64,000 bases of DNA from Symsagittifera roscoffensis. Lineage: Eukaryota; Xenacoelomorpha; Acoela; Convolutidae. The notes below the pieces were generated by a model that saw only the letters and a list, made by a program, of their open reading frames with translations, ran no database searches and had not been told where the DNA came from. How positions within the stretch are numbered: position 1 is the first letter of the stretch; each line of letters opens with the position of its first letter. This document shows positions 10,184 through 20,579 of this stretch, piece after piece. Location: contig NC_087068.1 in the NCBI RefSeq assembly GCF_963678635.1, forward strand, positions 18,296,027 through 18,360,026. The letters run 5' to 3'. The position numbers were made by a program, and so were the translations under genes.

Positions 10184-10255
10184 CGAATGGTCGAGAAAAC
10201 AAGAGGTGGCAAGAAGGAAAATTAGAAGAATTTAGAAGTTTTAGAACTTCTAAAC

Positions 10256-10283
10256 GACGAAAAAAGAGGAGAACAAAGGGATG
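10256..10283 (+). other. Candidate polypurine tract
   Basis: A run of nearly pure purines (core GAAAAAAGAGGAG) is followed by TGATGAAG. Its position just after the last ORF fits the plus-strand primer site that abuts a 3' LTR starting with TG. No matching 5' LTR was seen in the window to confirm the boundary. Confidence 0.45.
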
Positions 10284-11460
10284 ATGAAGAAAAGTTAAAA
10301 CTCAGAATTGTTTTATGTGTGTGAAAAATTCAAGTGAGAAACCAAGCAACCAAGTTGTAATTGAAAACTGAAACATTTTGTTGAGTTTTGAAATTGTTGC
10401 ATTTATAAATTTGCATTTTGGTTTTAGTTGAAGTGGCTTTAGAGACACTCACTTATTATTTATTTAGAAAGGCTTGAGGGAAGAGTATATTTAAATATTC
10501 CAGCCTGCATGATTGTTTTTAATCACTTAGGAAGACTGATCACTTTGTGGTGACATGAAAAACTTGAGTAACTTCTTGAGGAGGGAGGTTGTTGCATTGT
10601 TCTTTCTAACCACAAGGTCTCTTGGTTTTAATATTCAGGACAATAAACAAGCAAGATTTCCGAAGGGAAGGAGCATAGTAGGATAATTTTAGCTTGTTGG
10701 TTGGCAGGACTGTCCTGCAAGCCAACACCTTTTAAATCTAGGAGAAAAAGTTTCAATCGGGACATTGACACTGGAAGTCAGAAAATATGTTTTATCTTAA
10801 GTCATATCCTCAATGTGCAGATTAATGAAAGAATTTGAAGGCTATAGTGATGTAGTATGATGCCATTTATATTCTGCAGTGAGTCGATGTGACGTAGGTA
10901 AAAGTAATTTCGTGCATTTTGTAAATTCTGTTCGATGACACTGTAACCATTTAGAACATTGCACGATTCAATGAGGACATTGACCGGACTGTCCGGGGAG
11001 TATGTGACATTCGACCAGAATGGCCAAAATGCAATTTATGCAGGATTCGAATTTTGAGCAGTAAGCCTTCCGAGTTGATGATTTCGAAGGATTAGCGACG
11101 TTATTGGAACGTTTAGCCAAACGGTGAGGGCTAGAATATTCTAGTATTTTAAATTTTCAAAAATTCGAATGATGACGTCACATTTCTGAGAAATGCTGAA
11201 ACGGCCATTTTTAACAAAAAGCGAGTGAAGAACAGAACAACATTAGCTGCGCTAGCAACAACAACGAAATTGAGATCGGAAAACAACAACGAGTTACAGA
11301 GTAACAGAAGAACACTCCGAGTTGCAACTATTGTGCTGCTACAATAGTTGCAAGGCCGTTGCGAACAACGGTGAAGGGTGAGAGACGGCCTTCCGGATTA
11401 AGAGAAAATCAGGATTAGCGAGCTTGATCCAGCGGATTCATCAATCCGGAAGGGTAAAGG
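10284..11460 (+). other. 3' non-coding region of gypsy element (candidate 3' LTR)
   Basis: No ORF of note. The stretch follows the candidate polypurine tract and ends near a CCGGAAGGGT motif like those in the leader. It contains a TGTCCGGGGAG copy near 10992 and a perfect 13-bp hairpin at 11322-11353. It is a reasonable candidate for LTR sequence, but its counterpart is not within positions 1-1359, so this is inference. Confidence 0.35.
11322..11353. repeat. Perfect 13-bp inverted repeat (hairpin)
   Basis: TTGCAACTATTGT and its exact reverse complement are separated by GCTGCT, giving a 13-bp stem with a 6-base loop. It lies in the 3' non-coding part of the gypsy element. It could form an RNA hairpin in the element transcript; the role is unknown. 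Confidence 0.85.
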
Positions 11461-13005
11461 AACTGAAACTTTTATCCTGTTGCATAAACTTTTAGCTTCC
11501 TGCCATGTCCTGACTTGAATTTAATTAATATCTGGATTCATTTTGATAGGGATGAGAAGCTAGAAGTTGGGGGAAAGGGTTGATCCATCTTCGATGGAGA
11601 TGATGATTTTTATCTACTGAACAAAAACAATAGTATTATAATAAGTAGTAGCCCTGTTTTTAGGAGTGACCTCGTGGTCTGGGGATACTGAGACCCAGCC
11701 ATGAGCTCACTATTTCTGCATGTAATCTAGTTAATTTGAGTGTTTTGACCGAAGCCGAAAGCAGTAACGTTTTTGTCGACCCGATGTTAGAAAAGACCAC
11801 CGAAAAGTACTGGCTTGGTAGAGACGGTGAAAAGCATGCAAAGCTCTGTTTAGACGTTAGCCAGTCGTCTTAAGACTTAGTTTTGTTTTCCGTCGATATG
11901 TATCTTCCGGGCGAATGTTACAGAACCTCAAGTATTAAGCTTTCACTATTATAGTTCCACTTTAGCTTCTCTTCAACTCCCAGATCACTTTTTGGAGACA
12001 TGTACATGTAAAAATGGAGAATTTTGTCTCTTCTGTTTTCATAGACAGCGACTAAGCGACTAAATCAAAATACAAGCAGTCTGATGAGTCTATAATCCCC
12101 TAAAAATCCATTCTCATGTTTGGATAGGTCATGACAACCGATTACATGTGTTAAGTTTTTTGCCGATGTAATCCAACATAATCGATTGCTGCGACGAAGC
12201 GACTACAATGATATGAGCATCGCTTATATAATGAATGTACAATGAAAACAGTTTTAATACTAGACCAAAAGAAATAAAAAGTGCCATATAAAACTACTGC
12301 AGCAGTCATAATACCTCTTTTTATGTCTTAAAGAAAATCGTTTCCGTTGAATTTACTACTGTGGTTAGAGCATTCTGTGCTTCGTGCAAAACGTCCGGCA
12401 AAAGCAGCTTGGGTTTCAAGAGAATTAAGCTAAAAATAATTAGTCTTATAGATTCCTTAAGTTTAAGTAGGAATACGAACTATGGCTGAATTTGTTTATT
12501 TTTTAAAAACCAGTTCCAGTTATTCAAAAAGTAACAAAAAATATTATCTGTTTTATTATTACAAAGCCCTCACAATTGTTTCAGACTCTTTTTAAAAAAA
12601 AACCCGAGATTTTTTTTCATTACGAGGTTTGCGGATTCCAGAGATAAGTTAGAAAAATTTTCGAACTGAAAAAAGAGCTTTGTTACGTGTCTTGTTTCTC
12701 GTGAATTAACCAAAATCGATTAAAAAAACACATAAAACCGTCAAAAAAACACATAAAAACACATAAAACCGGTAGTTTTTCCAGCTAAAAGCAAAAATGT
12801 GGTCAAGTTCTAGTTTTTTCTGATTGAAATTGATGTGTGTTTTGTGCCAAAATCTTGTTTGTATATTGATGAGTTTCAAAATTTTAGCGCCAACAAAATG
12901 TTTTGAGCAATCCTTTAACTAAGCCTTGCTTGATAATTCAATCATTGAGAAAAAACAGTTGATAAATTGACCAAATATCTTTGGTCAATTCATTACGACA
13001 AAAAC
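11461..13005. other. Non-coding AT-rich stretch
   Basis: No supported gene. There are poly-A/T runs and a short direct repetition of AACACATAAAA around 12725-12770. No terminal repeats or coding exons were recognised. Confidence 0.5.
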
Positions 13006-14160
13006 AAGTCGTTACGAGGCCAAACTGTACACTAGATAGGCGCCCAATTTGGTGTCCGTAGGTCTCTAGAATCGAAAGTCAAGTCTTTAAACATGCCGTA
13101 TCCAAGTTTAGGCGTAATTACTTGAGTATAACTGATACTAATGATGATTTTTGGACAATTATAATCGATTATAATTACCAAAATTAGATGTTTAAAGGAT
13201 TTATCATTGATTGTATTCGTGATAATTTCCAAGAGATGAAAGTCTCTTTTAATCGATTATAATTGATTATAGTTCATTCAAAAAACCCACGAAATCAATT
13301 ATAATCAATTAGAATCCCTTATTTTGCCAAACTTTTGTCAAGCCAAAGCAAATTCGAATTATATCTTATGGGTTAATAATTTTGTGTCAATAACAAAATC
13401 TCTGAAAGAGAGATCACTTGTCACACTTTGGTGCATCTGAACATAAAGTCTTATCACGAAGCAAAACTTTCATAGAGATCCTTTCAATTTAGTTGAAAGG
13501 TTCTCGCTGTACGTGAAAATTAAATCATACGAATCAATTTTGAAACTAAATCAATTTTCGGATGTTTTAAAAAAGCTTAACATGTGCATCATAGAATAAA
13601 TCTGATGATGAAGAAAAGAAAAAACCTCATAAGTTTGAATTGATTTGGAAATTATAAAAACAGGTTTTCCATTTTTCACAGAAACAACGTCTACGAAAAG
13701 CTTAAAGCATTAGCAAATTAGATTCACTTTCGAAGACAAAATGGGCAAAAAAGGGTTTAAAATCAATTATTATCGATTATAATGGGTTTTTGTACAAAAC
13801 TCATGAAGTAGAAAAAAGAAATTGAGATTAAGAAATGAATTATAATTGATTATAATTGAATCGGAAAATAGACGGATAAAAAATCGATTTTAACCGACTA
13901 AAGTTTAATCTAATTGATTAAAATTTGATTTCAAAAAGAGAGATTATAATCGATTATTAATTGATTAAAATTGATTGTTTCACAATTTTAGTAAGAGCGG
14001 TACAAAAATCGTAATAGCTTCGATTATTAACGCTTGAAACTGGATGTGGGATGTTAAAATTTTGTCGGTACGACCAAAGAAAACACAGAACAAAAGAAGA
14101 AAAAAGAGAGCGCTGACAAATTCACAAAATACACAGTTTGGCGTCATAATGGTTATTGAA
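13006..14160 (+). repeat. Dispersed repeat split by an AT-palindrome-rich insert
   Basis: The flanks (about 13006-13094 and 14045-14160) align with one continuous stretch at about 33003-33200: both contain a GATAGG...CAATTTGGT block, CAAGTCTTTAAACA, AAATTTTGTCGG and CAAAATACACA. In the 33-kb copy these blocks are adjacent. Here they are separated by about 950 bp dominated by TAATCGATTATAAT-like units. The insert is therefore probably mobile or expanded DNA that entered an older repeat. Confidence 0.65.
13095..14046. repeat. TAATCGATTATAAT-rich insert
   Basis: Self-complementary units such as ATAATCGATTATAAT, AATTGATTATAAT and AATCAATTATTATCG recur, for example near 13158, 13248, 13297, 13761, 13835 and 13946. 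Similar units occur at 18505-18660 and 58130-58740. The short ORFs here are not credible genes. Confidence 0.7.
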
Positions 14161-14338
14161 GATTCAGGGAATTGTTGAAAATATTAACTTTGAGGGCTTT
14201 AGTTATGTGAAAGTGCTGAAACAGAAATCAGGATTTGCTTCTTCGGGTTTATTGTATAAAAATTTCTAGGTTAGTTAAAAGATGGATTTCTGTTTTTTTT
14301 CCGCAACAGATTCCACCACCATGAGAAGTATCCTGAAT

Positions 14339-14464
14339 TTATTTTGTGCTCTCTCCGCAAATCCACGGATTCTCAGCGCAAATGACGTTTTTCTTGAACC
14401 ATTTGAAGGTAATGTAGTCTACCAGATTAGGATAGGGTATTTTGGGGGTCCAATCACGCCCAAC
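14339..14464 (-). CDS. Probable terminal exon, unrecognised minus-strand gene
   Basis: Reading on the minus strand after an acceptor (TTTTTTGATTCGTAG), 41 codons run to a TAA. The peptide begins VGRDWTPKIP and contains aromatic residues and two cysteines near its end. It joins in phase 0 to the exon at 14841-15300 only if that exon ends before a weak donor (GTTGGT). The more usual donor GTATAT nearby (about 14812) would put the next exon into a stop. No family was recognised. Confidence 0.45.
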   Translation of the reverse strand, partial: VGRDWTPKIPYPNLVDYITFKWFKKNVICAENPWICGESTK

Positions 14465-14840
14465 CTACGAATCAAAAAAGAATCATTTTGTCAATTCATT
14501 ACTGCGGATTCATTTTTCTCGAACCAAAATCAGTATTCTAGAAAAAAAGACCAAAAACTATTGACAAAATGTTGCGATAATTATTGGCTTTCTTTTTTTT
14601 TTAAAAAAAAGGGCGTTTTGGAAGATAGAAACATTTTCAGTAATTTACTCCAAAATTCATTGACATTAAATTTACTGAATTTTGAAAAAAGGAGAACTCG
14701 AAACATTTACATTTTTTGCTCATTAAAGTCTTTAAAATTGCTTCAAATCAAACCCATCCCCCTCATCCCCTTAATTTATTAGTTGATAGCAAAAAATATC
14801 CACATATACCAGCGAATTTTGTTCGAATTATGTAACCAAC

Positions 14841-15300
14841 CCGTAATTGGTACGGCGCACCAATCAGTTGATCAGTTGACGCTATTTGATCGATGTCCCG
14901 TTTCAGATCGCCAACACCAAACCCAACTTTAATAATAATGTTGACCTGACATATCGATGAATAGTAAGCCGAAATAAAGTTCAAAGCTTTGTTTTCTTCC
15001 CTGTAATCGGTTAATTTATCCACATACTCTTTCGGTGTCAGTAGTGCGTTTTTGAACCCGAGAATGTAGTAGCTGTTATATTGGTCGTATAAATCTTCTT
15101 CCGCGGATGAAAAAAGTGAATGATTTTGAGAAAGAGGTGTGAAAAGTTTGACGCTCTCTGACCAGGCAAAATGATGCATTGTGTATAGCCGACCCACACT
15201 AGGATCTGCCAGACTCCACCCGGCTTCGAAGTCCAAAAAGAATGCTGGGTTTGAACTTTCACGGTATCGGGAAACAAATGAATGCAAGCAGTAATATGAA
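14841..15300 (-). CDS. Probable internal exon, unrecognised minus-strand gene
   Basis: A 460-base exon begins after TTTCTGTTTCAAG and stays open for about 153 codons. The product is rich in aromatic and charged residues (for example RLYTMHHFAW and DLYDQYNSYYIL) and reads like real protein rather than translated AT-rich noise. No signal peptide is visible in this piece and no domain was recognised. Upstream exons would lie above 15316; nothing convincing was found there. The frame stays open past the proposed donor to about 14763, so this exon could instead be terminal. Confidence 0.5.
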
Positions 15301-16010
15301 CTTGAAACAGAAACAATTAATTAAAATCAAACAGATATAGTGTTAGTTTTTTTATAACTCACAGAACTTTTCAAAAAGTTTCCACTTTTTTTTAAACAAA
15401 AGGGGTTAAAAACATGATGCATTGTTGCTGAAAGTTTTTGCAGATTTTTGCGCAGGCGCGTTGTGGTGAGTGCCCACCGAGCCACATCACCGAGCCAATA
15501 AAAATAAAAATATCTTGTTGAGCTAATTAGCAACAAAGCATAAATTATCTAACAAGGCAAATTCGTCCTGAAATTCTATTTGAACATTTTAAACTATATC
15601 TTAATTTTTTTGGAACTCCGCAATAGACTGAAAACCGAAAAATCCAATAGACAAAAATTATTTTCTTTGATTAATAGTTTTGCTTTCATAGATTTAGATA
15701 GCTAACAATTTTGATAAGCCGTATTTTTTCAATAATTCGCTATCCATTAATTAACTAAATATGAACAATATTAAATAAAAGCGGTCTTGAAGCGGACGCG
15801 AGAAGCAAGCGCCAAAATGTACAAATTTATTGCTTATTTTTTCAAATAGTGGGCCGACTTAACACTCAACAATCTCTCCCCTTTCAAGAAACGAAGAGAG
15901 ATTGATAAGTAGATTAAATCAGCAGGCTTTCGACCAATCAGAATGCAGCAAAACTCCTATTTTAAATAGAACGCTTTAGATCTAATTTACTGCTTTTATG
16001 TGGAGAGGAT
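15301..16010. other. Non-coding stretch
   Basis: No supported gene. AT-rich sequence contains a few CCAATCAGAAT-type words shared with the palindromic repeats that follow. A 69-codon minus-strand ORF (15327-15536) shows no splice or domain support. Confidence 0.45.
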
Positions 16011-16013
16011 TCT

Positions 16014-16413
16014 CATGCTTGAAGGACCGAATGCTTGAAAAATTTCAACCAATCAAAATCGCTAAGCGTTTCTATTGGCTAAATGCCTTTGTCACAAAAT
16101 CGAAGGCAATGTTAACAGAAAATGTATTAAATCAGTGGAAAATAATCAAAAATATTACAAATTGCGGGTTTTAACGGCAATACTATTCAGATTATCATGA
16201 AAATTAATGAAGTCAAAATCATAAGAATTTTTCAGTTTTGAAAAATCATCTGCTTATTATCTAATCGGTCAATATTAACACTAATGGCGTGGATTTAATT
16301 TCTTACTTTGAGATTTTCTCGATTTACTTTGAGATTTCGAATACTCAATTCTGATTGGCTGAAGGTAAGCTTAAAATAATTTCAAGCATTCGGTCCTTCA
16401 AGCATGAGGGACG
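16014..16413. mobile_element. MITE with CATGCTTGAAGGAC termini, copy 1
   Basis: The left end has CATGCTTGAAGGACCGAATG and the right end has its near-perfect reverse complement, ending CCTTCAAGCATGAGG. The interior is non-coding and AT-rich with CCAATCAAAATCGCTAAGCG-like words. It is an inverted neighbour of copy 2 at 16490. No transposase is present, so it is non-autonomous; the superfamily is not clear. Confidence 0.75.
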
Positions 16414-16489
16414 CCACCCTTTTATGTAGTTCTTTGCAGATATAATAAGGGCGGGGGGTTGCTAAGTAGATACTAACGGTGGCGTCCCT

Positions 16490-16865
16490 CATGCTTGAAG
16501 GACTGAATGCTTAAAATTAATTTTAGCTTACTTTCAGGCAATCAGAATTGAGTATTCAAAATCTCAAAGCATATCGCAAACATCTCAAAGTAAGAAAATA
16601 AATCCAAGCCTTTAGTGTTAATATTGACCGATCCGATTAGATAAAAAGCAGATGAGTTTTCAAGACTGAAAAAGTCTTATGATTTTGACCTAATTAATCT
16701 TGATGTAACCCGCAATTTTTAATGTTTTTGATTATTTTCCACTAATTTAATACATTTTTTTGTTGGTATTGACTTCGATTTTGTGAGAAAGGCATTTAGC
16801 CATTAGAGACGCTTAGCGATTTTGATTGGTTGAAATTTTCAAGCATTCGATCCTTCAAGCATGAG
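16490..16865. mobile_element. MITE with CATGCTTGAAGGAC termini, copy 2
   Basis: Same termini as copy 1 (CATGCTTGAAGGACTGAATG at the left, CGATCCTTCAAGCATGAG at the right), with interior similarity to copy 1 read in the opposite direction (AGCTTACTTTCAGGCAATCAG against TGATTGGCTGAAGGTAAGC). The two copies are separated by about 75 bp bounded by GGGACGCCACC and its reverse complement, so together they form a large imperfect palindrome. Confidence 0.75.
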
Positions 16866-16947
16866 AACCCTCCCCGATACTAACTATTTGCCTTTGTCGC
16901 ACCAACTTTCCAGTTGCTCCTAAGCCAAACCCTCCCTTATCGGGAAC

Positions 16948-17160
16948 GGGAGGGTATTGCTCAAGATGGAAGAATCGAGTGAGGGAAGTGTTACCAATCA
17001 GAATCGTTAGACGTTCCAATTGGCTAAATGGTTTTTGAACAAAACCGAAGTAATTTCGGTTTTGTTCAAAAACCATTTAGCCAATTCGAACGTCTAACGA
17101 TTCTGATTGGTAACACTTCCATCATTCGATTCCTCCATCTTAAGCAATACCCTCCCTTTT
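16948..17160. mobile_element. Near-perfect palindromic (foldback) MITE
   Basis: The sequence is almost its own reverse complement about a centre near 17053. Each arm of about 105 bp runs from GGAGGGTATTGCT through TTACCAATCAGAATCG and TTTTTGAACAAAACCGAAG. Transcribed, it would give one long hairpin. A third, partial copy of one arm lies at 17590-17690. It is non-coding; ORFs drawn across the centre mirror each other. Confidence 0.85.
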
Positions 17161-17587
17161 TTAGTTTTTGGCTATCCAGAACGAACTTATTTTTCGGGTA
17201 TCCAGGAACGAATTTTTTTTGCTGTCCGAGTACTCGGCTCTGTGACACGCCATCGGCGTGGTGGCTTTCCTCACGATGGGGTGACCGAATGTTGCAAATT
17301 AACATTCTGTTATTTTCAGCCAATCAGTATTCAGTATTCAAAGATCTCAAAGAAACGACAAAAATCTCAAAGAAAGCGAATAAATCTAGGCCGTTAAAAA
17401 TAACACTGACCAATTAGAAAATAAGCAGATAAGTAAATTTTCAAGTTGGGCTTAATCGATGTCGGGGAAAGGAAAAAAATTGAAATCGATTTTGAAAAAA
17501 GAAAAATAAAGCAAAAATTGCTTATATATCTGCACGAACTGTACTGTAAAACTTTGCTGTGCTACTATTATTTCTTTTTGTTAAAAA

Positions 17588-17692
17588 TTACTTCGGTTTT
17601 GTTCAAAAACCATTTAGCCAATTGGAACGTCTAACGATTCTGATTGGTAACTTTTCCATCATTCGATTCCTCCATCTTGACAATGCCCCCGC
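17588..17692. repeat. Partial single arm of the palindromic MITE
   Basis: It matches the right arm of 16948-17160 (ACTTCGGTTTTGTTCAAAAA through GATTCTGATTGGTAAC to CCTCCATCTTGACAATGCCC). Only one arm is present here. Confidence 0.75.
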
Positions 17693-17955
17693 CCCGATTT
17701 TTGCAAAGAAACGGTAAAAAATGTTTCAATTGTTGGTCGAGCTTCTTATAAACACGACTTAACTCGACAAACTCGTATATGCTTAATCGTTAAACTAATA
17801 CTTTGTAGGACTGGAGGCTGCTGGGGGAGGGGGGGGTTCTTCTCGGTACTACATAATGGGGACGGGGACTTATCAAAAAGATCATTTTTTGAAAAAGGTT
17901 TTTTACTGGGAAATTTGCTATGTCTGTTTTAATTTTAACCTCGTCTTTTTACAGA

Positions 17956-18078
17956 TGAACGATCCGAAATTCGCTACAGAATCCTCAGGAATCACAAATA
18001 TGGTGGACGACCATGAAGATTCTTCGGTCGTATTGAACACAATGTCATCGGAATTTATTGCCTCAACATCATCATAAA
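17956..18078 (+). CDS. Probable terminal exon of an unrecognised plus-strand gene
   Basis: A good acceptor (CGTCTTTTTACAG) is followed by 40 open codons and TAA. The peptide is hydrophilic, acidic and Ser/Thr-rich, from MNDPKFAT to a STSS end. AATAAA occurs at about 18105. Because the acceptor abuts an ATG, it could also be a short complete ORF, but a C-terminal exon is more likely. Upstream exons were not found among the MITEs. Confidence 0.4.
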
Positions 18079-18267
18079 AAAGCTGACATATAAAGAAGAA
18101 TTGAAATAAATGATAAGACAATTTCAAAAATAGATTCATATTTTCTGGAGTAATAACCAAAGTTGCGAGGTTTTACTTTCAAGAATAAAAGTTCAACAAA
18201 CAATCAATCTCGGTTTGTATAATTCAATAATACAATAACTTCATTACGATTTGTTTATCAGGCAAAC

Positions 18268-18515
18268 TTATTTATTCAGAAATTTCAGACCATTGTCCTT
18301 GGAAACAGCCATCTTTTCATTATCACCGAATGAAAATAAGTCTTGAAATGGTTCGGAGTTTTGAGTTTGGATACGTTTTTTTCACTCATAACATCGCCAC
18401 ATATCTTGTTTGGTCTCTTAGACAAAATATCGATGGTTTGAGGCAAGCCAAGATCCTTTGAAGTCTGTGGTGGGACAACAACCCGCACCGGAGCTCCATT
18501 GATAATAATCGATTA
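18268..18515 (-). pseudogene. Coding-like minus-strand fragment with frame switch
   Basis: The first part reads well in one frame (about 18515 to 18375, including VVVPPQTSKDLGLPQT). The last part reads better in another frame (about 18388 to the stop at 18268, including FSFGDNEKMAVSKDNG). No canonical intron of normal size separates them, so a frameshifted gene remnant or an unusually short intron are both possible. No family was recognised. Confidence 0.3.
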
Positions 18516-18895
18516 TAATGTGAAAATAATGTCAAAATATTGTCATTTTAATCTATTTTTGTTGCAAACTGAGACCATGCAATCGATCAAATGTAATTAT
18601 AATAGATTAATTCCGAAAAGTTCAATCCAATCAAAAACCATTGTAATGGATAATAATGAATTATAGTTTTTATATTTTTTGCAACGTTGCAACGGCCTAT
18701 TCGCAATCTAAAGCTCTTCAATTATATGCCAAATTGAAGACATTGAAAGCACATTTACCGCTAGGTTACCGCCCCCATATTTACCCCAAAACACGCTTCC
18801 CTCCTCCAGTTTACCGCCCCCACATTAACCACACCCCGCGCTGCGTTTTAGAATAGTTTATAGAAAAAAAAATTAATCCATTATAATTGATTCAA

Positions 18896-19090
18896 AACAG
18901 TGCCGAAGTACAACAGTGCCGAAAAAAGGTTGTTCAAGAGTTTCGAAAAACTGTTTTTACTGATCCCAAATCACTGATGAGTAAATTATTTCAAATCCAC
19001 GGAAGTTGAAAACTCAAATATGGCCCTTTTAATTGATGCCACTTGAACACATTTTCAGTTTCGACACTGCTGTACTTCGGCGCTGTTTAC
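18896..19090. mobile_element. Short MITE with CAGTGCCGAAGTAC termini
   Basis: The left end AACAGTGCCGAAGTACAACA and the right end TGCTGTACTTCGGCGCTGTT are imperfect inverted repeats of about 30 bp around about 135 bp of non-coding DNA. Two more copies lie at 23603-23705 and 23726-23806. Confidence 0.75.
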
Positions 19091-20557
19091 CGCTACTCAT
19101 AAGTGTTTCTGAGGAACTTTTTTTTCCAGTTCCAGTGGTTAAAATTCTCGGAAAACTTTACTGCTGCTGCAAAGAAGAGCGCAGATGAAGATGTGGTGGG
19201 AACTAAAGTCGTCTTCCGGTGTATATCAAAACAAGACTGCTCGTAATAGAGCAAATCCCTGAATGTTCCGATTGCAGTTTAACTGGCGCTGAATAGTTTT
19301 TGATAATTAAAGTATTGAAAAACGTCTAACTATAGGCTGATGTTATCAAAAAGTGTTAAAATTTGAATGGCATGTAAAATTAAATTGCTTTATTAGCTTG
19401 CCTCAATTCAATTTGGAACGAATTTTTGGTAATTTGTAGTGCAAGATAATTCGCCACATGTTCGCCACGCATTTTCAGCATCGATGTATTGAAGGAGTTT
19501 TTTAGATCGGCTTGTTTCAGATTAACCAGAGATTCAGGTCAATATAATGATGTGCGCACCCAGCGGTGGCGCCCTAGGTCCACAGATGCTCTTGATGAAT
19601 AGATCCACGCCTGTTTTAGTTTTTTTCGACTATCCCTCCCGTTGCCCCCTGAAACTAACCTGACGTCCTCTTTTTTGGGATGTAGAGACGACATAATTTC
19701 CTTCATTTGAAGATGGTTGGCTCGAGGAGGTAAATTTGGATAAACTCATTTCGAACAAAATCTGAAAAAGTGAAATTTTAACAACAAAGACCAATTAGTC
19801 AAGATACGCGAAGTAATGTATAAATAAATATGTATTTGTCAAGTTTTCAGTCAGGCGTTATCATGTCTGCGGCAGGCATGAACATGTTTCACTCAGGTCT
19901 GATCATGTAAGATCCAGGTACGACCATGTCTGTAGAAAAATACGCATGCTCACTTGTGAACAGCCCTGCATAATGGGGGAACAGTCCTGAGAATTTTCTC
20001 TCCCCTGCTAAATGGATGATCAGCCGTGAAATGGAACAAAAAGTTCAGTACGGGACGTAAGCATCAAATTCAACTAGATATTGCTAAAACTTGCAGCAAA
20101 CACTTTGCCAACGCAAGGACCCACAGTTCAGACAAACTACTTCGCACAACGAGACGCGAAGTAGCTAAAAACTCTCCGTCAAGTAACCCTACCTTTTCCC
20201 CAAAACCAAAAAACCTATTTCGCTTCATTGTGATGCTTAGTGACAGGGTTTTCGGCACTTTTTGCAAGCATTTTCCACGCGTTGAACTTTTTTTAAAAGT
20301 GGATAGTTTTGAAAAATTAATCCTGCCTCATCTTGTCTAGTTTCTGTCTTGTTATGTTGCCTCATCTCGGATCAGGCGTGAAAAAGTATTCACTAGCAGT
20401 AGTATTAGTAGCAGGAAAAATGAAGCCATTAGTCATGAGTGATTAATTATGGTTGTTGCTTGGCACCTTTGTATTAAAACACAACTGTCCAGAATTGAGT
20501 TTAAGCTATGTGGAGATAGCGTTATTTACTGGCAGCTCCCGGGCCGAGGTGCTCGAC
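19091..20557. other. Repeat debris and non-coding DNA
   Basis: A diverged hairpin-family copy starts at 19229 (AACAAGACTGCTCGTAATAG) and ends near 19440 (CAATTCAATTTGGAACGA). The rest shows no gene. A 104-codon plus-strand ORF at 20026-20340 has no domain or splice support and is not called. Confidence 0.45.
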
Positions 20558-20579
20558 TTATGTGTTGACTTTAAAAGCC

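Larger units (their letters stand above)
1360..10283 (+). mobile_element. Ty3/gypsy (Metaviridae-type) LTR retrotransposon, internal region
   Basis: The order is Gag with coiled coil, two CCHC zinc knuckles, aspartic protease, reverse transcriptase, RNase H, a long spacer, then integrase in a second overlapping frame: the order of Ty3/gypsy elements. All main catalytic motifs are intact and the DNA is more GC-rich than its surroundings, which suggests a fairly young insertion. One in-frame TAA (1642-1644) and the frame break before integrase mean it may be defective unless these are decoded by recoding. LTR boundaries were not found. Confidence 0.92.

Noticed and set aside
9862-10212. 116-codon antisense ORF over the end of the gypsy element
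   Set aside because: Ser/Leu-rich antisense shadow; no motif, and most of it overlaps integrase coding.
1-11460. Search for matching LTRs around the gypsy ORFs
   Set aside because: No direct repeat between positions 1-1359 and 10284-11460 could be seen by eye, so LTR features were not called.
14282-14782. 166-codon plus-strand ORF
   Set aside because: It lies over the proposed minus-strand terminal exon and intron, and its second half is AT-rich noise; the minus-strand reading has splice sites and phase agreement.
20026-20340. 104-codon plus-strand ORF with ATG
   Set aside because: No recognised domain, no splice support and a mirrored minus-strand frame of similar length; insufficient to call a gene.
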